A DNA stretch of 64,000 nt from the NCBI RefSeq assembly GCF_963676855.1, contig NZ_OY781460.1, positions 558,001-622,000 of the forward strand. The letters run 5' to 3'. The position numbers and the translations under genes were made by a program. The notes under the pieces are model-generated. The model was not told the DNA's origin and searched no databases. It saw only the letters and a program-made list of their open reading frames with translations. Below are positions 24,818-33,788 of the stretch, piece after piece. The number at the start of each line of letters is the position of its first letter. The first letter of the stretch is position 1. Source of the stretch: an uncultured Anaeromusa sp. (GTDB taxonomy: Bacteria > Bacillota > Negativicutes > Anaeromusales > Anaeromusaceae).

Positions 24818-27800
24818 ATGCTAAACCTGCATTTAACCGATGAAGCCATTTCCCAAGAAGCCTCTTGGGACAGCTCTTACCAGCGCGGCTGTACCTACCA
24901 TCGCCAAGGCCGCGTAGATAGACTGCGCTTTGACGCAGCCCAGCAACGCTATTACGCTACTGTCAGAGGCACTCGTTCCTATAAGGTCGAAGCATGGGGC
25001 GACACGCGCATGCTGCATTACCAGTGCAACTGTCCCGCCTATGACGGCTACAGCGCCTGCAAGCACATCGTCGCCGTCCTTAAGGCCATCCAGAACCGCG
25101 AAGCTCTCTCTCATCCTGAAAGCGAAGAAGTGGCAAGCCAACGCAATCCGAATCTAACCCCCGCGGAAGCGGCTCTTTTGGCCCATTACCGCCCCCAAGC
25201 GCAAGCGGCAGCCTCTTCCGCAGGCAGCCAGGAAGTGCAGTTAGCCGTTACCTACTGCCGCCGCCAAAGCGGCGTTCTCTCCCAAATCTGGTTGGAATTG
25301 AGCATTGGCGTAAGCCGTCTTTATGTGCTGAAAGACTTGCCTGCTTTTTTGGAGCATATCTGCTGGGGCCAGCCCCATCCCTTCGGAAAGAATTTTACCT
25401 TCACCCCGGGAACGATGCGCTTTGATGCTATTTCGTCGCAGCTGTTTACGCTGATCCGCGAAGCCTACCAAAGCGAGCGCGAACGCCGCGCCTGGAGCGG
25501 CAGCTTTTTCAGCGCCAACGACACCCTTTCTTCGTTCCACAATAAACGAGGCTTCTCTTTGGACAGCGCCCAGCAACGCCAGTTTTGGCAATGGGCCCAG
25601 CATTACAACGTTCCCATCCGACTGCTTTTAAATGACAAGGAATACGATGCGGCTCCAGTGCTTGCAGCCACACCGCCGCTCACAACGGTTTTGGATGACA
25701 TTCCCGGCGGCGTCAGCGTACGCCTGGAAGCTCCTGACGACTCCTGGGAGCTTCTGACCGGTAATGGCAGCCACCTCTACTGCGGCGGCAGCATCTACGC
25801 CGTCCCTGAAGAATTCCGCTTAACTTGGACGCCGCTCCTAGAGCATTTTCAAGGACATAAAGTACGAGAGCTCCGCATCCCCTTGGAAGAATCAGAGCCT
25901 CTTTTCAGCGCCATGATGCCCAAGCTGGAAGCGGCCGGTTCAGTCCAGGTGGCAACAACGCTGCAGCAGCGCTTCCGCAGAGAGCCGCTGGAAGCCAAGA
26001 TCTACCTCGACCGCTACGGCTCAGGCCTGGCAGCGCGGCTGGAGTGCCGCTACGCCGGGCAGCTCTTAGAAGAAGGCGCTCCGACGCGCCGGGATGAATC
26101 CGGCGCTATCTGGCTGCGGGACGAAGCGGCGGAAAGCGCCGTACGTCAAGCGCTTTCCCAGGCAGGCTTTCGGGAAAGCGGCCTCTTCTGGCAGCTAGAA
26201 CATCCGGATGCACTCTTTCATTTTGCCGACGAAGGGCTGGCCGCTTTGCAGCAGCAAGCCGAAGTCTTCGGCGCTGACGATTTGCGCCTCAAAGTCCGCC
26301 CGATGAGCGCCAGCGCTGGCGTTCGGTTGAGCAGCACCGGCTTAGTGGAACTGTCCTTAGAACATGAAGGGCTTGACCGCAAGGAACTCTGGGATATTCT
26401 AGCTTCGTACCGACAAAAAAAGCAGTATCACCGCCTCAAAGACGGCGCTTTTTTGAAACTCGAAGGCGCTGCCGAGGAAATGCTGGCCATGGTAGACAGC
26501 CTTGGACTAAGCAAACAAGAACTGGCTCAAGAGAAATTGACACTGCCTCGCTACCGCGCGCTATACCTGGATTTGCTCGCCCGCGAAAGCCAGTCTCTGC
26601 ATGTAGAGCGGGAAAAAAGCTTTCGCCAGTTAGTGCGGGACATTCGACGCCCCGAAGAAAGCGAGCACGAATTGCCACAGAAACTCAACGCACAGCTGCG
26701 GGAATACCAGGAAACCGGCTACCGTTGGCTGACCGCCCTAGCACAGCATCAGTTAGGCGGCGTTCTAGCGGACGACATGGGTTTGGGCAAAACAGTGCAA
26801 ATGCTGACCTTCTTACAGCATGCCAAAGAACAAGGCGAAACCAAACCGTCTCTGGTCGTAGCACCTACGTCTCTTGTCTACAACTGGCTGGAAGAAGCCT
26901 CTCGCTTCACGCCGGACTTGCGCGTACGTGTTCTCGCCGGCCAGCAGAGCAGCCGCCAAGAAGCACTACAAGACTTAGCGGATACAGATCTTTTCATCAC
27001 CTCTTACGGCGTGCTGCGCCGAGATATCGAAACCTACCAGGACCTCAACTTCTACTGTGCTATTCTCGATGAGGCGCAGCATATCAAAAACCCGAGCACC
27101 CAGGCGGCGCAGGCGGCTAAAGATATTCCCGCCCAAGTGCGCTTCGCGCTCACCGGCACGCCGGTGGAAAATTCCCTCACCGAGCTGTGGTCCATTTTTG
27201 ATTTCATTTTGCCTGGCTACTTGCGCAGCCATAAGTTTTTCCAAGATCACTTTGAAACGCCTATCGTCAAAGATCAAGACCAGGAAGCGCTGCAAAATCT
27301 GAGCCGCCATATCCGTCCCTTCCTGCTGCGGCGCTTGAAAAAAGAAGTACTCAAAGAGCTGCCGCCCAAAGTAGAAAGTAAAATGAGCGCTGAAATGACG
27401 CCTCGCCAAAGCAAAGTCTACGCTGCCTGGCTGGCTAAAGCCCGGCAAGAAATGCAAGAAGAGCTCACAGCCCAAGGCTTCGAACAAAGCCGTATTAAAA
27501 TCTTGGCGCTCCTCACGCGCCTTCGCCAGCTCTGCTGTCATCCGGCACTATTTCTTGACGATTATCGCGGCGGCAGCGGCAAATTAGACCTCTTACATGA
27601 GCTGCTTCAAGACGCCTTGGACGGCGGCCACCGGATGCTGCTGTTCTCTCAGTTCACAGGCATGCTGGATCTCATCCGCCAGCATCTGGCCAAGGAAGGC
27701 ATCGACTGCTTCTACCTTGACGGCGCCACCCCCGCCCAGGAACGTCTGCGGCTGGTGAACGCCTTCAACGGCGGCGAAAAATCAGTATTTCTCATTTCCT

Positions 27801-28084
27801 TAAAAGCAGGGGGCACCGGTCTTAATCTCACCGGCGCGGACATGGTCATTCACTATGACCCCTGGTGGAATCCGGCCGTTGAGGACCAGGCCACCGACCG
27901 AGCCTACCGCATCGGCCAGAAGCAATCGGTCCAAGTCTATAAGCTTATCGCCAAAAATACCATTGAAGAAAAAATCTACGCCCTGCAAGAGCGCAAAAAG
28001 GAAATGATCGACTCCGTCATTCAGCCGGGCGAAAATTTCCTGGGCAAATTGAGCGAAGCAGAACTGCGAGAGCTGTTCTTATAA
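24818..28084 (+). CDS. SWIM zinc-finger SNF2-family helicase
   Basis: A 1088-residue protein. A SWIM zinc finger (CNCPAYDGYSACKH, about residues 70-83) is followed by a long SNF2-associated middle region, a SNF2 ATPase domain (from about residue 620: ADDMGLGKT, DEAQH) and a helicase C-terminal domain (LFSQFTGML, GGTGLNLTGAD, QATDRAYRIGQ). Such stand-alone proteins are common in Firmicutes and are thought to translocate on DNA or strip bound proteins, without restriction partners. None of the neighbours looks like a defence or restriction gene. The start at 24818 follows ACGAGG by 8 bases; the earlier in-frame ATG lies upstream of the promoter. Confidence 0.93.
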   Translation: MLNLHLTDEAISQEASWDSSYQRGCTYHRQGRVDRLRFDAAQQRYYATVRGTRSYKVEAWGDTRMLHYQCNCPAYDGYSACKHIVAVLKAIQNREALSHPESEEVASQRNPNLTPAEAALLAHYRPQAQAAASSAGSQEVQLAVTYCRRQSGVLSQIWLELSIGVSRLYVLKDLPAFLEHICWGQPHPFGKNFTFTPGTMRFDAISSQLFTLIREAYQSERERRAWSGSFFSANDTLSSFHNKRGFSLDSAQQRQFWQWAQHYNVPIRLLLNDKEYDAAPVLAATPPLTTVLDDIPGGVSVRLEAPDDSWELLTGNGSHLYCGGSIYAVPEEFRLTWTPLLEHFQGHKVRELRIPLEESEPLFSAMMPKLEAAGSVQVATTLQQRFRREPLEAKIYLDRYGSGLAARLECRYAGQLLEEGAPTRRDESGAIWLRDEAAESAVRQALSQAGFRESGLFWQLEHPDALFHFADEGLAALQQQAEVFGADDLRLKVRPMSASAGVRLSSTGLVELSLEHEGLDRKELWDILASYRQKKQYHRLKDGAFLKLEGAAEEMLAMVDSLGLSKQELAQEKLTLPRYRALYLDLLARESQSLHVEREKSFRQLVRDIRRPEESEHELPQKLNAQLREYQETGYRWLTALAQHQLGGVLADDMGLGKTVQMLTFLQHAKEQGETKPSLVVAPTSLVYNWLEEASRFTPDLRVRVLAGQQSSRQEALQDLADTDLFITSYGVLRRDIETYQDLNFYCAILDEAQHIKNPSTQAAQAAKDIPAQVRFALTGTPVENSLTELWSIFDFILPGYLRSHKFFQDHFETPIVKDQDQEALQNLSRHIRPFLLRRLKKEVLKELPPKVESKMSAEMTPRQSKVYAAWLAKARQEMQEELTAQGFEQSRIKILALLTRLRQLCCHPALFLDDYRGGSGKLDLLHELLQDALDGGHRMLLFSQFTGMLDLIRQHLAKEGIDCFYLDGATPAQERLRLVNAFNGGEKSVFLISLKAGGTGLNLTGADMVIHYDPWWNPAVEDQATDRAYRIGQKQSVQVYKLIAKNTIEEKIYALQERKKEMIDSVIQPGENFLGKLSEAELRELFL

Positions 28085-28089
28085 AAAAT

Positions 28090-28127
28090 CAGGCCGCCTT
28101 TCCGCACCACCGGAAAGACGGCCTTCT
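28090..28127. terminator. Bidirectional terminator
   Basis: AGGCCGCCTTTCCG pairs with CGGAAAGACGGCCT (one mismatch) around a 6-base loop. It sits between the SNF2 gene and the convergent HD-GYP gene. Confidence 0.85.
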
Positions 28128-28138
28128 TAGTTTATCGC

Positions 28139-29233
28139 TCATTCCATTGTTACATCCTTCATCACTTCCGCGATTTCCAAAAAGCGCTCCTGCAAAGCCA
28201 GGAAAGCTTCCACCACCACCGGGTCAAAGTGGGTGCCTGATTCGGCTTCGATCATGCGGACCGCCGTAGCATGGGGATACGGGTCTTTATATACCCGCCG
28301 GCTGATTAAGGCGTCATATACATCGGCCAACGCCATCAAGCGGGCGGAAAGAGGAATGTCCTCGCCAGCCAACCCTTCCGGATAGCCGTTGCCATCCCAT
28401 TTTTCATGGTGACCTTGCGCTATTTCCTTGGCAAACTGCAAAAAGCTCTCTTCCGTACCCAGCAAAAGCTCTGCCCGCCGAATCGCATCCCGCCCAATGG
28501 CGGCATGGGTTTTCATTACTGCAAACTCTTCCACCGTCAGCTTGCCGGGTTTGAGCAAAATGCTATCAGGAATACCCACTTTGCCGATATCGTGCAGAGG
28601 CGCAGAACGAACCAAGAGCTGAATATTCTCGGGCGTCAACACGTCCCGATAACCTCGCCGGTTTTGCAAAAGCAGCGCCAACTCCCGCACATACGCCGCT
28701 GTACGCTGAATATGCGCGCCAGTTTCGTTGCTCCGCGTCTCCGCCAAGGAAGCCATAGCCACAATGGAAACCTCTTGAATCAAGGAAATTTCCTTCATGC
28801 GACGGGCGACTTCCGCTTCCAGATAACTAGCTTTATCACGAAAAAACTGCTGTGCTTGGTGCAGCTTAATATGCGTTTTAACCCTGGACAGTAAAATAGC
28901 CGGATTGAGTGGCTTGGTAATATAGTCCACCGCTCCTAAAGCCAGCCCTTTCGCCTCGTCCTCCTGCTCTTGCCGCGCCGTAAGAAAAATGACGGGAATG
29001 TCCGCCAGCACCGGATCGGCCTGCAACTGTCGACAAGTTTCGTAGCCATCCAGCACCGGCATCATTACATCCAGTAAAATCAAGTCCGGCGCCGCCTGTT
29101 TTACAATCTGCAACGCCTTGGCTCCATTAGTAGCCACTTTGACCTTATACTCCGACTTTAACAACGAACTTGCCAAGGCAATATTGTCGGGCGCATCATC
29201 TACAACCAACACAACCGGCTTTTCCGCTGTCAC
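28139..29233 (-). CDS. Response regulator with HD-GYP domain (c-di-GMP phosphodiesterase candidate)
   Basis: A 364-residue protein with an N-terminal receiver domain (residues 5-125, phosphoacceptor Asp55 in LLDVMMP), a short linker and an HD-GYP domain (about 150-345; HDIGKVGIP and HHEKWDGNGYP). HD-GYP enzymes hydrolyse c-di-GMP in the cytoplasm. The start is GTG at 29233 and overlaps the stop of the hybrid kinase gene (GTGA), so translation is coupled. It is most likely the output of that kinase, whose HPt domain could pass phosphate to Asp55. Confidence 0.93.
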   Translation of the reverse strand: MTAEKPVVLVVDDAPDNIALASSLLKSEYKVKVATNGAKALQIVKQAAPDLILLDVMMPVLDGYETCRQLQADPVLADIPVIFLTARQEQEDEAKGLALGAVDYITKPLNPAILLSRVKTHIKLHQAQQFFRDKASYLEAEVARRMKEISLIQEVSIVAMASLAETRSNETGAHIQRTAAYVRELALLLQNRRGYRDVLTPENIQLLVRSAPLHDIGKVGIPDSILLKPGKLTVEEFAVMKTHAAIGRDAIRRAELLLGTEESFLQFAKEIAQGHHEKWDGNGYPEGLAGEDIPLSARLMALADVYDALISRRVYKDPYPHATAVRMIEAESGTHFDPVVVEAFLALQERFLEIAEVMKDVTME

Positions 29234-32103
29234 CGCTTACACCTTCTCTCACACAAATAATTTAGCTGCCCCAACGCATCTTCCAATTCAAACCGTCGCA
29301 ACAACTGCTCTAAACGGGAAAATTCCATAGCGTCAAACAACGGCGCCCATTTCTTTTTATGTGTTTGAAAATACTCTTCCGCCTCGCTGTCAAACTCCCC
29401 TAAAAGGCGCCGTAGCTCTCCCAATTCCGGTTCCGCCTGAAGCCACGCCTCTTCACCAAGTTCCGAGATAGTTTCTTCTGTTTCTGCAGAAGGCCAAGCT
29501 TCTTGGATGGAAGAAAGAACGCGTTGCAGTTCTTCTTGCGCCTGCTGAAACAAGTCAGACGAGGCATCTTTAGCACGCAATGCCATCTCCAACTGCGCAG
29601 CCGCTTTAGACAAAGCCATAGCGCCCAAATTCGCCGACGACCCTTTAAGAGTATGCGCCGTCCGCACCGCTACGTCCCAGTCCTCTTGCAGCATGGCTTC
29701 CTGCGCTGCCGTAACCGCAGTCTCCTGGTCTAAGGCAAATTCCTGCAACAGCTTTTGGTATAATTCTTCATTGCCAAGAAGCCGCTGTAACGCTTCTTGC
29801 ACATTCACCCCTGCGAGCTTTTCCATCCCCTTGACCCCCTTTCCTTGCACTACCGGCCCTCGCCGCACCAACGCCTTGCCTTTGCCGGTCGTCCAATAAG
29901 CAAGAGTTGAGTATAACAAATGATAGTCAATGGGTTTTGGTAAATGCGCGTTCATGCCCAACTGCAGACAAAGCTCTCTTTCGTTGGCCATCGCCCTAGC
30001 TGTCATGGCGATAATCGGAACCTCTTGATTGCACTGACGAATACGCTTTGTCGCTTCAAAACCATCCATTACCGGCATATGAACATCCATCAAAATAGCA
30101 TCATATGGCAAAAGATCCGGCGGCACCGCTTCGATACGCTCTACGGCCAGCAACCCATTGCCGACAACTTCTACATACACTTCTTGGCGGTGCAGCAACT
30201 CTATTGCGATTTGCTGATTAATAAGATTGTCTTCTACCAATAGCACCCTCACGCCCTGCAAATGGTAGTCCTTTTCCGATTCTTTCTCGCTGTGACATGC
30301 CTCAGAAACCGTCTCTTCCGCCAGCAGGCGCACCATCGTATCGAATAATACCGACGGCCCTACGGGCTTAATCAGCACCGTCTCGATGCCGCATTGCTTC
30401 GCTTCCTCTTCGGCTTTTTCTTTTTCAAAGGCAGTCACCAGCACCACTTCCGGCGTCGGCTCTTGAAGCAGCGTTTTTCGTAATTGCCGCGTGGTCTCCA
30501 GCCCGTTGAGCTGGGGCATCTGCCAATCCATAAATACCGCTGCATACGGCTGATGGGCTTCGTCGGCTTCTTCCACTCGTTTTAGCGCTTCTGGTCCAGA
30601 TTCTGCCGTGTCTACGGTAAAACGGAGAGACTTCAAGTGATCCGCCAATATTTCCCGAGCAGCTTGATTATCGTCCACAACCAGCAACCGTTTTGCTTCC
30701 AGGCCTTTGGGCACCCGAGCGTGAATCACTTCCGTTCCTACGCCCAACCAAATAGAAAAAAAGAAGGTACTTCCTTGGCCCAGCTGGCTTTCCACCCACA
30801 TCTGTCCGCCCATGAGCTCTACCAGCTTCTTACTAATCGTAAGGCCCAAGCCGCTGCCGCCGTGTTTGCGAGTTGTAGAGCTATCCCCTTGGGTGAACGG
30901 TTGAAACAGCCTTCCTTGTTGCTCTTGGGTCATACCCATGCCTGTATCCTTAACGGAAAGCTGAAGTTGCACCCGCTCGCCGGTGCGACGTATGTTTTGA
31001 ATATCAAGCACAATCTCGCCGCTTTCCGTAAATTTAACGGCGTTGTTGACCAAATTAGTCAGCACCTGTCCTAAGCGCATCGAATCGCCCAGCAAGTATT
31101 CCGGCACATCTGGCGCCACACGATACAAAATTTCCAGCTCTTTGAGTTGTGCTTGGCGACTCGTCAGCGTCACCACCTGATCCAGTACCCCTTGCAAGGC
31201 AAATTCCGCCTGCTCCAGATGCATCTTATCCGCTTCCATTTTGGAGAAATCCAAAAGATCGTTGATAATCACCAGCAGAGATGTACCGGCATTGTGAATT
31301 TTTTCCACATAGTCTCGTTGCTTATCATTCAAGTCGGTTTTCAAAGCCAAGTACGCCATACCGATAATGGCATTCATGGGCGTGCGAATCTCATGGCTGA
31401 TATTAGCCAAAAAAAGAGATTTGGCTTGCAAGGCTTCTTGCGCTTCCTCGTGGGCCCGACTCAATTCTTCTTCTTTCTTTTTAAGCTCGCTCACGTCCAC
31501 AATCGTTCCCATCAGGCCCCCTGGGCTGCCGTCAGGCAGGCGAAAGCCGGAAACCCAATATAGCAGCTCATGCATACTGCCGTCGGCAAATCGGCGCGGC
31601 ACCTGTCGATACATCATCGCGCCTGTAGCAATAACCTCGCGCTGTTCTTCATAGTACTCCTGCGCTTCCTCCGGGGCGATATGGGCCATCTCTAAAACCG
31701 TCCTGCCGATGAGCTCCTCCCGCCGTACCTGAAACGCCTGTTCATACGCTTTATTGCATCCCAATAGCCGTCCTTCTTTGTCCTCATAAAAGAAAAGGTT
31801 AGGACTGTGATCCAGCAATTGATCAATAAACGAAGTTCGCTCTTCCACCAACGCGTTAAGATTTTTCTTGTGCCACGCCAGTCGCGCCTGATAAATACCA
31901 GCCACTAACGCAAACAAACCAAACAGCACCGGAGCGGTATAAGCCAGCTTCGTAATCGGCGTTATGCTTTGCGCCAGCATCAAATTGCTCCAAGAAAATG
32001 CTAACTGCAACCGCGTCAATTCATACTGCAAAACAACAAACGGAAAAATAAAACCGAACAGCGTTCCTCCTAGCCAGTAGGTCCACACTATCCGGTAATT
32101 CAT
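29230..32103 (-). CDS. Hybrid sensor histidine kinase with two receivers and HPt
   Basis: A 957-residue protein with two membrane helices (about 5-28 and 45-66, with almost no periplasmic loop) and a PAS domain (90-205). HisKA (HEIRTPMNAI), HATPase (GGSGLGLTISKKL), two receiver domains (Asp in FMDWQMP and LMDVHMP) and a C-terminal HPt domain (HTLKGSS) follow. It is a complete internal phosphorelay. The start at 32103 follows AGGAGG by 8 bases; a longer frame has no site. It lies between a CdaR-type regulator and an HD-GYP regulator and overlaps the latter. With so little outside the membrane, sensing is probably through PAS or the membrane. Confidence 0.93.
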   Translation of the reverse strand: MNYRIVWTYWLGGTLFGFIFPFVVLQYELTRLQLAFSWSNLMLAQSITPITKLAYTAPVLFGLFALVAGIYQARLAWHKKNLNALVEERTSFIDQLLDHSPNLFFYEDKEGRLLGCNKAYEQAFQVRREELIGRTVLEMAHIAPEEAQEYYEEQREVIATGAMMYRQVPRRFADGSMHELLYWVSGFRLPDGSPGGLMGTIVDVSELKKKEEELSRAHEEAQEALQAKSLFLANISHEIRTPMNAIIGMAYLALKTDLNDKQRDYVEKIHNAGTSLLVIINDLLDFSKMEADKMHLEQAEFALQGVLDQVVTLTSRQAQLKELEILYRVAPDVPEYLLGDSMRLGQVLTNLVNNAVKFTESGEIVLDIQNIRRTGERVQLQLSVKDTGMGMTQEQQGRLFQPFTQGDSSTTRKHGGSGLGLTISKKLVELMGGQMWVESQLGQGSTFFFSIWLGVGTEVIHARVPKGLEAKRLLVVDDNQAAREILADHLKSLRFTVDTAESGPEALKRVEEADEAHQPYAAVFMDWQMPQLNGLETTRQLRKTLLQEPTPEVVLVTAFEKEKAEEEAKQCGIETVLIKPVGPSVLFDTMVRLLAEETVSEACHSEKESEKDYHLQGVRVLLVEDNLINQQIAIELLHRQEVYVEVVGNGLLAVERIEAVPPDLLPYDAILMDVHMPVMDGFEATKRIRQCNQEVPIIAMTARAMANERELCLQLGMNAHLPKPIDYHLLYSTLAYWTTGKGKALVRRGPVVQGKGVKGMEKLAGVNVQEALQRLLGNEELYQKLLQEFALDQETAVTAAQEAMLQEDWDVAVRTAHTLKGSSANLGAMALSKAAAQLEMALRAKDASSDLFQQAQEELQRVLSSIQEAWPSAETEETISELGEEAWLQAEPELGELRRLLGEFDSEAEEYFQTHKKKWAPLFDAMEFSRLEQLLRRFELEDALGQLNYLCERRCKR

Positions 32104-32218
32104 CGCTTTCTCCTCCTTTAGTACAAAGGTAAAGAAACACATACATATTTTACTATATTCTTCTATTCGGGTTCTATCCGTATAACTCCTTCCTCTTCTC
32201 ACGTATACTCAACAACAA

Positions 32219-33394
32219 TCAACGATTCTTTAATTCCGCCAGCAAGCACTGGCACAGCACGGCATCTTGAAAATGCCGACACGGGTCCAAATGAAGTATT
32301 TTTTTTATTTTTTCCAGACGAAATCGCAGCGTATTGCGATGCACATAGAGCGCCTCCGCTGCGGCAGACACATTGAGATTATGAGCCAGTAGGGCCGCTA
32401 CGCTTTCCAGCAGTTCTTCCTTATCCTTGAGCGCCTCCAACATTTCTTTTAGAGGCCTCAGTGCCAGGGAAGATACGCCGGGACCGGGGCTTTCCTGAAG
32501 CAAATAAGCTAAGAGCACGTCTTTTTCATAAATGGAGCGAAGTCCGCCACCAGGACTGCCGGCGGCAAATAATGCTTCTTGATAAGATCGCCAAAGTTCT
32601 TCATCCCCTAACGTCTGGCCGCCAATACCAATGCTAAACGAAATGGTTGGCAACGCTTCCTGCAAATGCGTTAGCAGCGTTGCCGCCGCCTCCGTCAAGG
32701 CTATGCCAGAGGCCTCGGAACGCACATCCTTGAGCATGCAAAATATGTCTTTTTTATAGAAAAGCCCCAAATCCTCCTGCTGCAACACGCCGGTTTCGTT
32801 GACCGCACGCAGCACCGTTTCGTGTAAACGGTCAGCAGCCAAGTTATGCAGCTTTTCATCAACAAAAGGATCTGCTTCCGTACGCAGCCGCAGTAAGCAA
32901 GCCTGGCGCGGCAGGCCCAACTGGTAGCCTTGCAATTCCGCCAGCGTACGCAGCTCTTCCTCTTCCGCTTTTAATTCCGGTGACAGCAGTCGCTTGACCA
33001 ACCGAGACCGAAAACGGTGTTCTGAACGATAATCCGCCTGAAACATTTCCCGCTCCAAGATCAGCTCGGTCACTGTTTTTACCAACTGCGCCGTACTACG
33101 TACCTCTTCTGGCTTGCCGGTAACCCCCACCACACCGATAACCTTTTCTCGCAGCACAATCGGCCACATAGCTCCAGGCAACGCTCCCAAAAAATGCTGC
33201 GTTTCCGTCGGCGCAATTTCCACTACATGGCGCTGCTGCGCCGCTAAAAGTCCGCCTTGATGAAACTGTCCTAGCCGCTCTGGCTGCCCGGAAGCCAGAA
33301 TAATGCCGTTACAGTCCATGATATTCACATTGCGCTGCACAATGCCCATCAAATGATCCACAATCTGCTGCGCCAATTCTTGATCGATAATCAC
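32219..33394 (-). CDS. CdaR-family transcriptional regulator (copy 2)
   Basis: A 391-residue paralog of the regulator at 10822-11985. The N-terminal diacid-recognition domain (LAQQIVDHLMGIVQRNVNIMD; EKVIGVVGVTG) is followed by a middle domain and a C-terminal PucR-type helix-turn-helix (AALYVHRNTLRFRLEKIK in part). The start is GTG at 33394, 8 bases after AGGGGG. The 115-base gap to the hybrid kinase downstream has a possible -10 but no terminator, so co-transcription is possible. That would link hydroxyacid sensing to c-di-GMP turnover. No other metabolic gene is adjacent, so its targets are unknown. Confidence 0.9.
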   Translation of the reverse strand: MIIDQELAQQIVDHLMGIVQRNVNIMDCNGIILASGQPERLGQFHQGGLLAAQQRHVVEIAPTETQHFLGALPGAMWPIVLREKVIGVVGVTGKPEEVRSTAQLVKTVTELILEREMFQADYRSEHRFRSRLVKRLLSPELKAEEEELRTLAELQGYQLGLPRQACLLRLRTEADPFVDEKLHNLAADRLHETVLRAVNETGVLQQEDLGLFYKKDIFCMLKDVRSEASGIALTEAAATLLTHLQEALPTISFSIGIGGQTLGDEELWRSYQEALFAAGSPGGGLRSIYEKDVLLAYLLQESPGPGVSSLALRPLKEMLEALKDKEELLESVAALLAHNLNVSAAAEALYVHRNTLRFRLEKIKKILHLDPCRHFQDAVLCQCLLAELKNR

Positions 33395-33505
33395 GCCGTT
33401 CGCCCCCTTTATCTCTATTATAGTATATACGCAGCCTCAAGCAGGACTCGAAGATGGCTCTAGAGAAAGTATATTCTTAAAACATATTAAAATTAAGAAC
33501 GGCGA

Positions 33506-33647
33506 GTATCTCTATTTTAGCGCTACCCCTAAGGAACCAATAATAAAATGAATGCTCTGGCGCGGCAACTTTAAATGTATCTCTCGAAACTATCGGTACT
33601 CTTAAGGAGCCAATGACTCTGCAAGTGTTCCGCCACGACGAGAAATT
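33506..33647 (+). repeat. Two imperfect tandem copies of a 71-base unit
   Basis: GTATCTCT begins both copies (33506 and 33577). The later blocks also match in register: CTAAGGAACCAATAA against TTAAGGAGCCAATGA, and ATGCTCTGGCGCGGC against GTGTTCCGCCACGAC. The second copy runs into the hairpin element at 33605. They lie in the 394-base gap between the CdaR-type gene and ftsH and look like successive insertions or slippage at the element's left end. Confidence 0.5.
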
Positions 33648-33768
33648 TTTTTAGCCTGGCAAGGCAAGGTGGCCGCAGGAATAGCGGCGCTCTTTCAAGG
33701 TTACCTTAACGAAGCCAGGCAAAAAAAGAGCCGCCGTGGCGCGAGATACGAGTAAGTCAGTGGCTCCT
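33605..33768. mobile_element. MITE-like 164-bp hairpin element
   Basis: The terminal inverted repeats AGGAGCCAATGACT (33605-33618) and AGTCAGTGGCTCCT (33755-33768) match at 13 of 14 positions. Inside, GCCACGACG...TTTTTTTAGCCTGGC faces GCCAGGCAAAAAAAG...CGCCGTGGC, and the core CGCAGGAATAGCGGCGCT resembles that of the element at 5812-5976, which is one base longer. There is no coding capacity. It directly abuts the ribosome site of ftsH. Confidence 0.7.
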
Positions 33769-33781
33769 AGAAAAAGGAGCT
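33762..33781 (+). promoter_or_regulatory. Hairpin covering the ftsH ribosome-binding site
   Basis: GCTCCT (33763-33768, the last bases of the hairpin element) can pair perfectly with AGGAGC (33775-33780), which contains the Shine-Dalgarno sequence of ftsH. G-U pairs extend the stem on its outer side. The loop is six bases, AGAAAA. Such a short stem could melt with heat. Function is inferred only. Confidence 0.5.
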
Positions 33782-33788
33782 GTTGGGA

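Noticed and set aside
24818..28084. Defence-island helicase (restriction-like or DISARM-like system)
   Set aside because: No methyltransferase, nuclease or other defence partner is nearby; SWIM-SNF2 proteins of this form usually stand alone.
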